Shown here: in pieces, positions 1 to 6,040 of the stretch
How positions within the stretch are numbered: the stretch's first letter is position 1
How the letters are laid out: every line of letters begins with the position of its first letter
NCBI GenBank assembly: GCA_937859825.1
Contig: CALMAP010000029.1
Coordinates: 1,942 to 10,091, forward strand
Direction: 5' to 3'
Length of the DNA: 8,150 bases
Origin: an uncultured Terriglobus sp.
GTDB lineage: Bacteria > Acidobacteriota > Terriglobia > Terriglobales > Acidobacteriaceae
Translations under genes and position numbers: made by a program
The notes under the pieces: generated by a model
Database searches by the model: none
The model's input: the letters and a program-made list of their open reading frames with translations, nothing else
Told to the model about the DNA's origin: nothing

Positions 1-466
1 TGCCGTGGATGTCGTTCGCCACGGCACCGCCCAGGGTCACATATTTGGTGCCGGTGGAAACCGGCAGGAACCACCCATGCGGCACGGCAAAATCGAGCAA
101 TTGCGCGAGGGTTAAACCCGCCTCCGCGGTCAGAATGCCGGTGTCGCGATCGAAGTACAACAGCCGGTTCATGCCGGTGGTCACCATCAGGTGACCATCG
201 CGCAGCAGGCAGCTATCGCCGTAACTGCGGCCCATGCCCACGGCCAGCGCGCCTGTGGGCATGCCGTTGTGCTGGGCGAGCACGGCGGGAAAATCGTTTT
301 GCCAGGAAAGCGGGACAAGATCTGCGTTGTAGTTGGGGTAGCGGCCCCATGAGGTGAACGGGGCCTTGCCCTGGAACTGGTCTTCCACGTGCTGCGGCAG
401 CCGCTCCGGCGTATCAGAAGAAGCAGAGCGGTGCTGCAACACTGGAGATTCGGGGGTGAGGTCCAT
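1..466 (-). CDS. FAD-binding oxidoreductase, DprE1/sugar-lactone-oxidase-like (partial, N-terminal 155 residues)
   Basis: The minus-strand frame from ATG 466 stays open to the window edge and gives the first 155 residues; the C-terminus lies outside. The visible part is the start of a VAO/PCMH-type FAD-binding domain. A glycine-rich loop reads VGMGRSYGDS (about residues 76-85), and LPVSTGTKYVTLGGAVANDI runs at about 134-153, followed by HG. These resemble the FAD/pyrophosphate-contacting segments of DprE1 and aldonolactone oxidases. In the first loop the position that is often His in covalently flavinylated relatives is Asp, so FAD is probably bound non-covalently (inference). DprE1 oxidises decaprenyl-phosphoribose, while other members oxidise sugar lactones or polyols; the substrate here cannot be told without the C-terminal domain. 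The start is the most upstream plausible ATG. A GTG 33 nt further up is the only in-frame alternative before a stop, and no strong ribosome binding site precedes either. The gene diverges from the DUF2007 gene. Confidence 0.85.
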   Translation of the reverse strand, partial: MDLTPESPVLQHRSASSDTPERLPQHVEDQFQGKAPFTSWGRYPNYNADLVPLSWQNDFPAVLAQHNGMPTGALAVGMGRSYGDSCLLRDGHLMVTTGMNRLLYFDRDTGILTAEAGLTLAQLLDFAVPHGWFLPVSTGTKYVTLGGAVANDIHG

Positions 467-574
467 CCTGATTAGGATACCGGACAGGGCAGTCGGCACA
501 GGATCTTATCCGCGGATGGGACGCTATCACTGGACCGTCATCCTAAACCGTAGTGAGTGCTAGCATCTCAAGCG
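467..574. promoter_or_regulatory. Divergent intergenic region with a 10-bp palindrome
   Basis: These 108 bp separate two divergent genes and must contain the promoter of at least one of them. The perfect palindrome ATCCGCGGAT lies at 508-517, near the middle, and could be a dimer-binding operator. A single 10-bp palindrome can arise by chance. I could not find a convincing -35/-10 pair on either strand. Confidence 0.3.
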
Positions 575-1198
575 ATGGAACCTACCCATGGCGAGTTGAT
601 TGAACGTTACACCACAATGGAACTAGCGGAACTGCAGGTTGAGGCTCGGCAGCGTGACCTCTTGACTGACACTGCAAAAGAGATGTTGCTCCGTGAGTTT
701 CAACGAAGGGGTGTAGAGCCAGATTCCGTAGACATGGAACCGAAGGATTTTAGCCTCGCGCCAGAGGTGTGGGTTACAGTCGAACGATTTCGCGACCTTT
801 CCGCAGGAATCGTGGCACGATCCGCATTGGAGGCGGCTGAAATCCACTGTTTTCTCCGTGATGAAAATACGGTTCGTCTCGATTGGCAGGTCTCAAACTT
901 TATCGGAGGCATGCGACTGCAGGTATTGGAAGCAGATGCCGAAGCGGCGCGCGAGGTGCTTGCCGGACTTGCACTCGATGAAGAGCCTGTGAGCGACACA
1001 GAGTCCTCATCTTCAGACGAACGCTGCCCAAAGTGCGGCAGCACAGCCATTCATCGCAAACGCACCCGTAGGGGCTTGGCTCTGGCATTTCTCTGGCTCT
1101 TCAGCGTGCCGATACCTCAGGGCGAGGCTGAGTGGCGTTGCAATCATTGTGGCTGGCGATGGATCGACAAGCCGGGCCAGCATCAATCGCGCTCATAG
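575..1198 (+). CDS. DUF2007-domain protein with C-terminal zinc ribbon
   Basis: The protein has 207 residues from ATG 575; a GTG at 557 would add six. Neither start has a good Shine-Dalgarno sequence, and ATG was preferred as the commoner codon. There are three parts. Residues 5-46 are a charged helical region (ELIERYTTMELAELQ, ending in FQRRG), of a kind common before DUF2007 domains in Acidobacteriota. Residues about 67-137 match the DUF2007 pattern (a beta strand, then ARSALEAAEI, then a strand ending in LQVLEADAEAA). DUF2007 is called a putative signal-transducing domain, and its ligand is unknown. After an acidic Ser/Asp/Glu linker comes a zinc ribbon with CPKC at 151-154 and CNHC at 189-192. 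A basic patch and a hydrophobic stretch (GLALAFLWLFSVPIP, 167-181) sit between the two knuckles; the stretch is short for a membrane span. The function is not known. The last 16 bp overlap the 3' end of the convergent M1-GH16 gene. Confidence 0.85.
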   Translation: MEPTHGELIERYTTMELAELQVEARQRDLLTDTAKEMLLREFQRRGVEPDSVDMEPKDFSLAPEVWVTVERFRDLSAGIVARSALEAAEIHCFLRDENTVRLDWQVSNFIGGMRLQVLEADAEAAREVLAGLALDEEPVSDTESSSSDERCPKCGSTAIHRKRTRRGLALAFLWLFSVPIPQGEAEWRCNHCGWRWIDKPGQHQSRS

Positions 1199-3612
1199 AG
1201 GCGCACCCAGTCCACCAGCATGCTCGATGGAAACTGCGTGGTGCTGTCTGGCTTGCCAGGCCAGTTGCCGCCCACAGCCAAGTTCAGCAGGAGGAAGAAG
1301 GGGTGATCGAAGACCCAGTGGCTGCCGTCCGGCAGGTCGTTGGGTGTCTGCGTTTCGTAGAGCGCATCGTCCACGTAGAAGCGGATAACGGCGGGCTCCC
1401 ATTCCACGGAGAAGACATGGTAGCCATCGCGAAATTTCTGGCCTGAAGGCAACAAGAACTCGCCTGTGAGCGGGTTGCTGCCGGAGTAGCCGGGGCCGTG
1501 CAGCGTACCGTGTATCTTGCCTGGCTCCTTGCCGATTTGCTCCATAATGTCGATCTCACCGGCTTGCGGCCAGTGTGCGGCGTCGATGTTGTCGCCCAGC
1601 ATCCAGAAGGCAGGCCACAGGCCCTGGCCACCATCCGGCAGCTTGATGCGCGCCTCGATGCGCCCATACTTCTGGGCGAATTTCCCAAGGGTCTGCATGC
1701 GTGCAGAGGTGTAGTTGCGCTGAATACCGTCGGCGCCCGTGAAGTCCTCTTTGCGTGCGGTGATGACGAGGTTGCCGCCGCGCTGCTCCACATTTGGCGG
1801 ACGGTCGGTGTAGGTCTCCAGTTCGTTGTTGCCAAAGCCGTCGCCTTTGCGCTCTGCCGTCCACTTGGCCGGATCGGGCGCGGTGCCATCGGGAGCGTTG
1901 AACTCATCGCTCCACGTCAATTTCCAACCGGACTTGTTCGTTCCTGCTTGAGTTGGCGGCGGTATGCCGGGGTCCTGCTCCACGGCGATGTAGTAGTGGG
2001 CCGTATCTACCGCGAAGGTCTCGCGCCTGCCGGGCGTGGTCTGCCAGGCAGATGTGGAGGGATGCAGCAGCGTCCAGTGCTGCGGGTCGCCTGCGCGCAC
2101 TGGCATGTTGAAGTCTGCCTCAGGTGTGCTCCAGCGATAGTCGACCGTGCCAGCGGCATCGTTGTAGCGGAGCTGCAGCGTAGGCATTTCCACATATCTC
2201 AAGTAGGCGTTGAAGAGCGGAGTGTAGTCCGCGCCGAGATGCGCATTCATGAACGCGACTACATCCTCGGTCAGGATCGTCTGATATGCGAAGTGGGTTG
2301 CCAGGTCGTGCAGTGTGGCCCACCACTTACCGTCGTCGTCCACCACGTTGCGCAGGGTGTTCAGCATGAGCGCGCCCTTGAAATACTGGTCGCGGTCGGG
2401 CTGCTGAAACAGGTTACGGGGCTGGAGAATCGGCCTGCGGTGAAAGACCATGTGCTGGAAGCTGTTGATGTACTTCAGCTCGTCCGCATGGCCGTACATC
2501 GCTTCGACGAAGACAGCCTCCATATAAGTGGTGAAGCCTTCGTGGATCCACATGTCCGCGGGGTCGGCGGCGGTAACGCTGTTGCCGAACCACTCATGGC
2601 CGCTCTCGTGGATGATGATGAAGTCGAATTTTGGGTTGATACCCACGCCGGTCCAGTCACCGTGATTGAAGTTCAGGTAACTGTTGTGAAAGCCGTTGCC
2701 GTAGGCGACTGCGCTTTGGTGCTCCATGCCGGCGTAGGGGACTTCGACCAGCTTGTAGCCATCCCGCGCAAAGGGGTATGGGCCGAAGTATTTTTGATAG
2801 ACCTCCAGCATCGGCTTGGCCTGTGCGAACTGAACTTTCGCCTTTTCCAGGTTTTCCGGAAGGACGTAGTAGTCCAGATCGAGATTGCCGAGTTTGTCGC
2901 TGAAGCGGGTGTAGTTCGCAATGTTCAACGCCACGTCGTAGTTGTTGATGGGGTAGGTCACGCGCCAGTCCCATCGGGTATAGCCGTCGTGCAGGTCTTT
3001 GCTGCCCTTCAGGCGGCCATTGCTCACGGCGGTCAGGCCGTTGGGCACGGGGACACTTACCTCCACGCCGTCCTGCGGTTCGTCCTTCCACTGATCCTTG
3101 TTCGGCCACCAGACGCTGGCACCCTCGTCCTCGCAGGACGTCACAATGAACGGCCGGCCCTGCGGGTCCGTCTTGAAGACCATGCCGCCGAAGCGGCCAA
3201 TCTCTTTCGGTTGGCCGGAGTAGGCGACTTTGATCTCATAGGTTTTGCCGTGCTTTAGCGTGTGCGGGAAGTCGACGAAGAAGGTCGTTCCCTCGCGGGA
3301 GAACTTCAGTTCCCTGCTGCCCTGCTTTACGCTTTCAACGGTGAGAACAGGCGTCAGTTCCAGTTGGATACGTGTTCCGTCCGCCAGCATGCGGAAACGA
3401 ATGGCGTTGCTGCCGCGGATCGACTTTGCCACAGGATCGACCCGGACATCCAGGTGGTAAAAAAGCAGGTCGTTGTTCGCACGGTAGGTGCCGTAGGAAC
3501 CGCGAAGAGTAGTTTCCGTTGCAGGCGCGGGGGATGCCTGCGCCTGCAGGACGGCTGGATACAATGCAGTGAAAGCCAGGAAGCAAGACAACATCAGCGA
3601 GCGGCGGAGCAT
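1183..3612 (-). CDS. Secreted M1 zinc aminopeptidase fused to a family 16 glycoside hydrolase
   Basis: This is an 809-residue protein in one open frame. Residues 1-26 look like a Sec signal peptide: RR, then a hydrophobic core, then a signal peptidase I site AQA before SP, so the enzyme should leave the cytoplasm. Residues about 30-545 form an M1 peptidase with a beta-rich N-domain. It shows the substrate motif AGMEHQ (294-299), zinc motif HESGH (335-339) and third ligand E358 at the canonical spacing (WIHEGF). Y410 in YFKGA is the probable catalytic tyrosine. A short beta-rich segment follows, as in roughly 550-residue bacterial members with MEHQ in place of GAMEN. After a Pro/Gly/Thr linker (about 548-561), residues 562-809 form a complete GH16 domain. 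It begins WKLTWSDEF and has the catalytic signature GEIDIMEQ (nucleophile E686, D688, acid/base E691), ending with VDWVRLYE. GH16 enzymes cleave beta-1,3/1,4-glucans, galactans and similar polymers; the exact substrate is not readable here. No internal signal peptide, frameshift or stop marks the junction. The Shine-Dalgarno sequence is weak: GGAG lies 13 nt before the ATG. The histone-like gene lies 40 bp upstream on the same strand. Confidence 0.92.
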   Translation of the reverse strand: MLRRSLMLSCFLAFTALYPAVLQAQASPAPATETTLRGSYGTYRANNDLLFYHLDVRVDPVAKSIRGSNAIRFRMLADGTRIQLELTPVLTVESVKQGSRELKFSREGTTFFVDFPHTLKHGKTYEIKVAYSGQPKEIGRFGGMVFKTDPQGRPFIVTSCEDEGASVWWPNKDQWKDEPQDGVEVSVPVPNGLTAVSNGRLKGSKDLHDGYTRWDWRVTYPINNYDVALNIANYTRFSDKLGNLDLDYYVLPENLEKAKVQFAQAKPMLEVYQKYFGPYPFARDGYKLVEVPYAGMEHQSAVAYGNGFHNSYLNFNHGDWTGVGINPKFDFIIIHESGHEWFGNSVTAADPADMWIHEGFTTYMEAVFVEAMYGHADELKYINSFQHMVFHRRPILQPRNLFQQPDRDQYFKGALMLNTLRNVVDDDGKWWATLHDLATHFAYQTILTEDVVAFMNAHLGADYTPLFNAYLRYVEMPTLQLRYNDAAGTVDYRWSTPEADFNMPVRAGDPQHWTLLHPSTSAWQTTPGRRETFAVDTAHYYIAVEQDPGIPPPTQAGTNKSGWKLTWSDEFNAPDGTAPDPAKWTAERKGDGFGNNELETYTDRPPNVEQRGGNLVITARKEDFTGADGIQRNYTSARMQTLGKFAQKYGRIEARIKLPDGGQGLWPAFWMLGDNIDAAHWPQAGEIDIMEQIGKEPGKIHGTLHGPGYSGSNPLTGEFLLPSGQKFRDGYHVFSVEWEPAVIRFYVDDALYETQTPNDLPDGSHWVFDHPFFLLLNLAVGGNWPGKPDSTTQFPSSMLVDWVRLYERD

Positions 3613-3652
3613 GGGACCAGCATAGCTCCGCCATTGCTTTATTCGCGTGGGG

Positions 3653-4072
3653 CTACTTGCGCTGCCCGCTCAACTTGGAGGCCGCCGCTGCTTTCTGGTC
3701 ACCCTTGCGCTCTGAGGAAGTCTGGCTTTTCTTTGGCTTACAGCTTCCCTTTTCGCCCTGCTTCTTGCCCGGTGTGGGCTCAAAACCTGGCCAACAGGCG
3801 TTGGCTTCAGACGACTTCTTGCCACCGCTCGACTTTGCCGCAGTCTTCTTGCCAGGTGTCTTATGCGTGTCCGCACCCTGGATGTGATGCCGTTGTGCAG
3901 CGACTTTCGTATTTGCGGACTTTGTTGCGCGCTTGACCGAAGCCGGAGTCTTCTTTGCCGCAGACTTTTTAGCAGGAGCCTTTTTCGCCGCAGTCTTCGC
4001 TGAGGAGTTTTTGGACGATGCCGACTTCTTCGCAGCACCCGATTTTGTTGCAGATTTCTTTGTCGTTGCCAT
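3653..4072 (-). CDS. Histone H1-like Lys/Ala-rich basic protein with a two-Cys tail motif
   Basis: This 139-residue, very basic protein is almost all Lys, Ala, Ser, Thr and Pro in its first 55 residues. It carries repeats of the type KKSA, KKAPAKKSAAKKTP, as in eukaryotic H1 tails and bacterial H1-like proteins (for example the Hc1/AlgP style). Such proteins bind DNA non-specifically and compact the nucleoid, which is the likely role (inference from composition). The C-terminal part differs: after HHIQGADTHKTPGKK comes a segment with Cys93 and Cys111 (CWPGFEPTPGKK, then GEKGSCKPK, residues 93-114) that is not low complexity. I believe similar tails occur in other acidobacterial proteins, but I cannot check this here. 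No hydrophobic or membrane segment is present. The ATG at 4072 has no clear Shine-Dalgarno sequence. The M1-GH16 gene starts 40 bp downstream with no hairpin between, so co-transcription is possible although the functions look unrelated. Frames on the other strand here reflect the biased codons. Confidence 0.8.
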   Translation of the reverse strand: MATTKKSATKSGAAKKSASSKNSSAKTAAKKAPAKKSAAKKTPASVKRATKSANTKVAAQRHHIQGADTHKTPGKKTAAKSSGGKKSSEANACWPGFEPTPGKKQGEKGSCKPKKSQTSSERKGDQKAAAASKLSGQRK

Positions 4073-4116
4073 GGGCGTTTAGAAGCGGCAGACGTGTTGA
4101 AACGTTATCTGGACGG

Positions 4117-4176
4117 AACGTCATGTTACGTTTATGCAAAAACATAGAGTGCTGTTACGCAAGGGCACAACGTAAC
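4117..4176. promoter_or_regulatory. Dyad repeats (AACGT/GTTACG) upstream of the histone-like gene
   Basis: The 177-bp gap 4073-4249 lies before the histone-like gene. It contains AACGT-N6-ACGTT at 4117-4132 and GTTACG-N11-CGTAAC at 4154-4176. GTTACG also occurs at 4125-4130, inside the first dyad, so the hexamer appears three times in 52 bp, once inverted. A further AACGTT lies at 4101-4106. The area between is A/T-rich (TTTATGCAAAAACATA), as expected of a promoter. This looks like a transcription-factor binding cluster, but the factor is unknown and the -10/-35 boxes could not be assigned. The rest of the gap, 4177-4249, shows no structure I can name and no terminator for the DUF2256 gene. 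Confidence 0.4.
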
Positions 4177-4249
4177 GCCTACAGCCACTTAGCACCATTG
4201 ATCTGTTGAAGGGCCGTTTCATCTCGAATGCTGAAAGCGTCGAGTCTAC

Positions 4250-4681
4250 CTAACGAAAACGCAACCGAATGGGACCCTTTGCTGAAGATGGATCGACCGG
4301 GGCACCACCCTGTGTGATCACGATCTCACCGCTGGCGACAAGCCTTCGTGCGGCGGCACGAGCAGGGTCCATCAGCGGCTCCCACGTTTCGCGGTCCTCT
4401 GAAAGATGCCCGGAACCCGCCACCATACGGGCCGCCTCGCTGGGGCAAATGGTCTTGCCCGCACCGCGTTGCCGCAGCAGCGTCCGGATCGCCTCTTCCA
4501 GCGCGGCATCCTGATCGCCAGGCTTGTTGCGGCGGCATGCGTCCGAGCAGAAGCGTACGTTGTCCCAATCGCGCTCCCACTTCTTGCGCCAGGTGATCTC
4601 GCGTCCGCACGCCGCGCAGGACTTTGGCGGCGGCACACCGGCCGCACCACCACGTTTAACTTTGTGTTTGCGATCACCCAT
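4250..4681 (-). CDS. DUF2256 and DUF3253 domain-containing protein
   Basis: A 143-residue protein with two known domains of unknown function. Residues about 18-51 match DUF2256: a Cys4 zinc-binding unit with C22-x2-C25 (CAACGR) and C45-x3-C49 (CSDACR), and the typical ITWRKKWERDWDNVRFC between. Residues about 56-143 match DUF3253: a helical stretch (LEEAIRTLLRQRG), KTICPSEAARMV, PLMDPARAAARRL and a C-terminal RGPIRLR-like end (here KGPIRLRFR). That layout suggests a small winged-helix fold (inference). The two domains are often found fused in proteobacteria and acidobacteria. Zinc binding with a helix-turn-helix-like half makes nucleic-acid binding plausible but unproven. The start at ATG 4681 has only a GGTAAG-like sequence before it. 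The gene diverges from tyrS across 47 bp and is followed by the histone-like gene after 177 bp. Confidence 0.9.
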   Translation of the reverse strand: MGDRKHKVKRGGAAGVPPPKSCAACGREITWRKKWERDWDNVRFCSDACRRNKPGDQDAALEEAIRTLLRQRGAGKTICPSEAARMVAGSGHLSEDRETWEPLMDPARAAARRLVASGEIVITQGGAPVDPSSAKGPIRLRFR

Positions 4682-4690
4682 CGCTTACCC

Positions 4691-4722
4691 GCTGACTTGC
4701 TGACTCGCTGACTCGCTGCTCT
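4691..4722. repeat. 8-bp tandem repeat (GCTGACTC) between divergent genes
   Basis: Units are GCTGACTT (4691-4698), GCTGACTC (4699-4706), GCTGACTC (4707-4714) and a degenerate GCTGCTCT (4715-4722). They fill most of the 47 bp between the DUF2256/DUF3253 start (4681) and the tyrS start (4729). A weak promoter-like pair for tyrS can be drawn with TTGCTG at 4697-4702 and TCTACT at 4720-4725, spacing 17. That would put the repeat inside the promoter spacer, but the match to consensus is only 3/6 and 4/6. Confidence 0.7.
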
Positions 4723-4728
4723 ACTCAG

Positions 4729-5979
4729 ATGTGTATGAGTACGTTCCCGCCGCTTGCCGAACAGCTTGACCTGATCACCAAAGGTGCCGCCGACATCATT
4801 CCGCTGGAAGACCTTTCCCGCCGCATCGAGCAGTCGATCATTACGGGCAAGCCCATGCGTATCAAGGCCGGTTTCGACCCAACGGCACCGGACCTGCACC
4901 TTGGCCATACCGTGCTGATGCGCAAGCTGCGGCACTTCCAGCAACTGGGGCACACGGTCATCTTTCTTATCGGTGATTCCACCGCGCTGATCGGCGACCC
5001 TACCGGCAAATCGCAGACCCGCAAGCCGCTTACGCGCGAGCAGATTGCCGACAACGCCGCAACATACCAGGAGCAGGTCTTTCGCATTCTGGACCGCGAT
5101 ATGACAGAGGTGCGCTACAACTCCGAATGGCTGGACAAGCTGAGCTTTTACGACATGATTACGCTCACGTCGCAGTTCACCGTCTCGCAGATGCTGGAGC
5201 GCGAAGACTTCCACCACCGCTTCAATGCAGAGGTTCCGATCGCCCTGCACGAACTGCTGTACCCGATCATGCAGGGGTATGACTCCGTGGCGCTGGAGTG
5301 CGATGTGGAGCTTGGCGGCACCGACCAAAAGTTCAACCTGATGCGTGGCCGCGATCTGCAGCGGCACTTCGGTCAACAACCACAAATCGTGCTGACCATG
5401 CCCATCATCGAAGGACTCGACGGTGTGCAAAAGATGTCGAAGTCGCTAAACAACGCGATCGGCGTGAACGAGAGCGCATTCGACATGTTCGGCAAGCTGA
5501 TGCAGGTTTCGGACGACCTGATGTGGCGCTACTGGACGCTGCTGACCGATCTGCCGCAGTCGGAGATCGACGGGATGCGCACGTCTGTCGCAGTCGGATC
5601 GCTGCATCCCATGCAGGCCAAAAAAGAACTCGCCCGTACCATCACCGCTGGTTTTCACTCCGCCGAAGGCGCGGTGCGGGCTGAGGAGAACTGGGCGCTG
5701 CAGTTCCAGAAGGGCATCACGACGGACGACACGGAGCGTATCACGCTTGAGCGGTCGCAGGCCGCGTATGAAGAGACTCCGCCTTCCATTGGAACGGACC
5801 GGCTGGTCGTTTCTGCGGCCCTTGCTCCTTCCATGGCGGAAGCTCGGCGAAAGCGGGCGGAAAACGCGATCAAGATCGACGGAAATACCGCGACCGAGCC
5901 ACGGTTTCTGATCGCTGGCCTGCCTGTTACTTTGACCGTGAAGCTGGGCAAGAAGACAAAGCTTGTCACAGTGGCATAG
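4729..5979 (+). CDS. tyrS: Tyrosine--tRNA ligase (TyrS)
   Basis: Class I aminoacyl-tRNA synthetase that activates tyrosine with ATP and charges tRNA-Tyr in the cytoplasm. The 416 residues are full length for the bacterial TyrS subgroup with a KMSKS signature. Seen in order: the HIGH-type motif HLGH at 57-60, GDSTALIGDPTG at 82-93, the tyrosine-pocket segment YPIMQGYD at 178-185, GGTDQ at 196-200, KMSKS at 235-239, and a C-terminal S4 RNA-binding domain from about 353 (GTDRLVVSAAL, then EARRKRAENAIKIDG). Two ATGs compete, 4729 (MCM...) and 4735 (MST...). Neither has a clear Shine-Dalgarno sequence, so the N-terminus is uncertain by two residues. With only 47 bp upstream there is no room for a T-box leader of the Gram-positive kind. 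It is divergent from the DUF2256/DUF3253 gene and convergent with the diguanylate cyclase gene. Confidence 0.97.
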   Translation: MCMSTFPPLAEQLDLITKGAADIIPLEDLSRRIEQSIITGKPMRIKAGFDPTAPDLHLGHTVLMRKLRHFQQLGHTVIFLIGDSTALIGDPTGKSQTRKPLTREQIADNAATYQEQVFRILDRDMTEVRYNSEWLDKLSFYDMITLTSQFTVSQMLEREDFHHRFNAEVPIALHELLYPIMQGYDSVALECDVELGGTDQKFNLMRGRDLQRHFGQQPQIVLTMPIIEGLDGVQKMSKSLNNAIGVNESAFDMFGKLMQVSDDLMWRYWTLLTDLPQSEIDGMRTSVAVGSLHPMQAKKELARTITAGFHSAEGAVRAEENWALQFQKGITTDDTERITLERSQAAYEETPPSIGTDRLVVSAALAPSMAEARRKRAENAIKIDGNTATEPRFLIAGLPVTLTVKLGKKTKLVTVA

Positions 5980-6040
5980 GCAATCGTGTTGCATTGGTTG
6001 AGAGGGAGTGTGGGCCTGAAGGGGCCAACGCTGTCCCAAT
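5980..6040. other. Convergent intergenic gap, no clear terminator
   Basis: These 61 bp separate the ends of tyrS and the diguanylate cyclase gene. The only hairpin seen is a 4-bp GGCC/GGCC stem inside GGGCCTGAAGGGGCC, without a following T-run on either strand. It is too weak to call an intrinsic terminator. Confidence 0.5.

Noticed and set aside
354..563. A 69-codon plus-strand frame at the left end
   Set aside because: It is antisense to the FAD oxidoreductase N-terminus and shows no recognisable features.
1498..3258. A 586-codon open frame on the plus strand, antisense to the M1-GH16 gene
   Set aside because: It lies wholly inside a gene with two well-recognised enzyme domains, and its translation has no family resemblance. 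It is the usual shadow of a GC-rich coding strand.
3583..3612. A possible lipoprotein signal, Cys10 of the M1-GH16 protein
   Set aside because: The residues before Cys10 (MLS) do not fit a lipobox, and the hydrophobic core continues past it to a normal AQA cleavage site.
3262..3936. A 224-codon plus-strand open frame over the M1 start and the histone-like gene
   Set aside because: It is antisense to two better-supported genes, and its translation is Arg/Ser/Cys-rich with no domain.
4682..4728. A T-box or other riboswitch controlling tyrS
   Set aside because: The gap is only 47 bp and mostly tandem repeat, with no room for the structure or a terminator.
4372..5430. A 352-codon minus-strand open frame crossing the DUF2256 gene and tyrS
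   Set aside because: It is antisense to tyrS motifs and in another frame of the DUF2256/DUF3253 gene; both real proteins are clear.
6011..6027. A GGCC-GGCC hairpin as a shared terminator between tyrS and the cyclase gene
   Set aside because: The stem is only 4 bp and has no T-run on either side.
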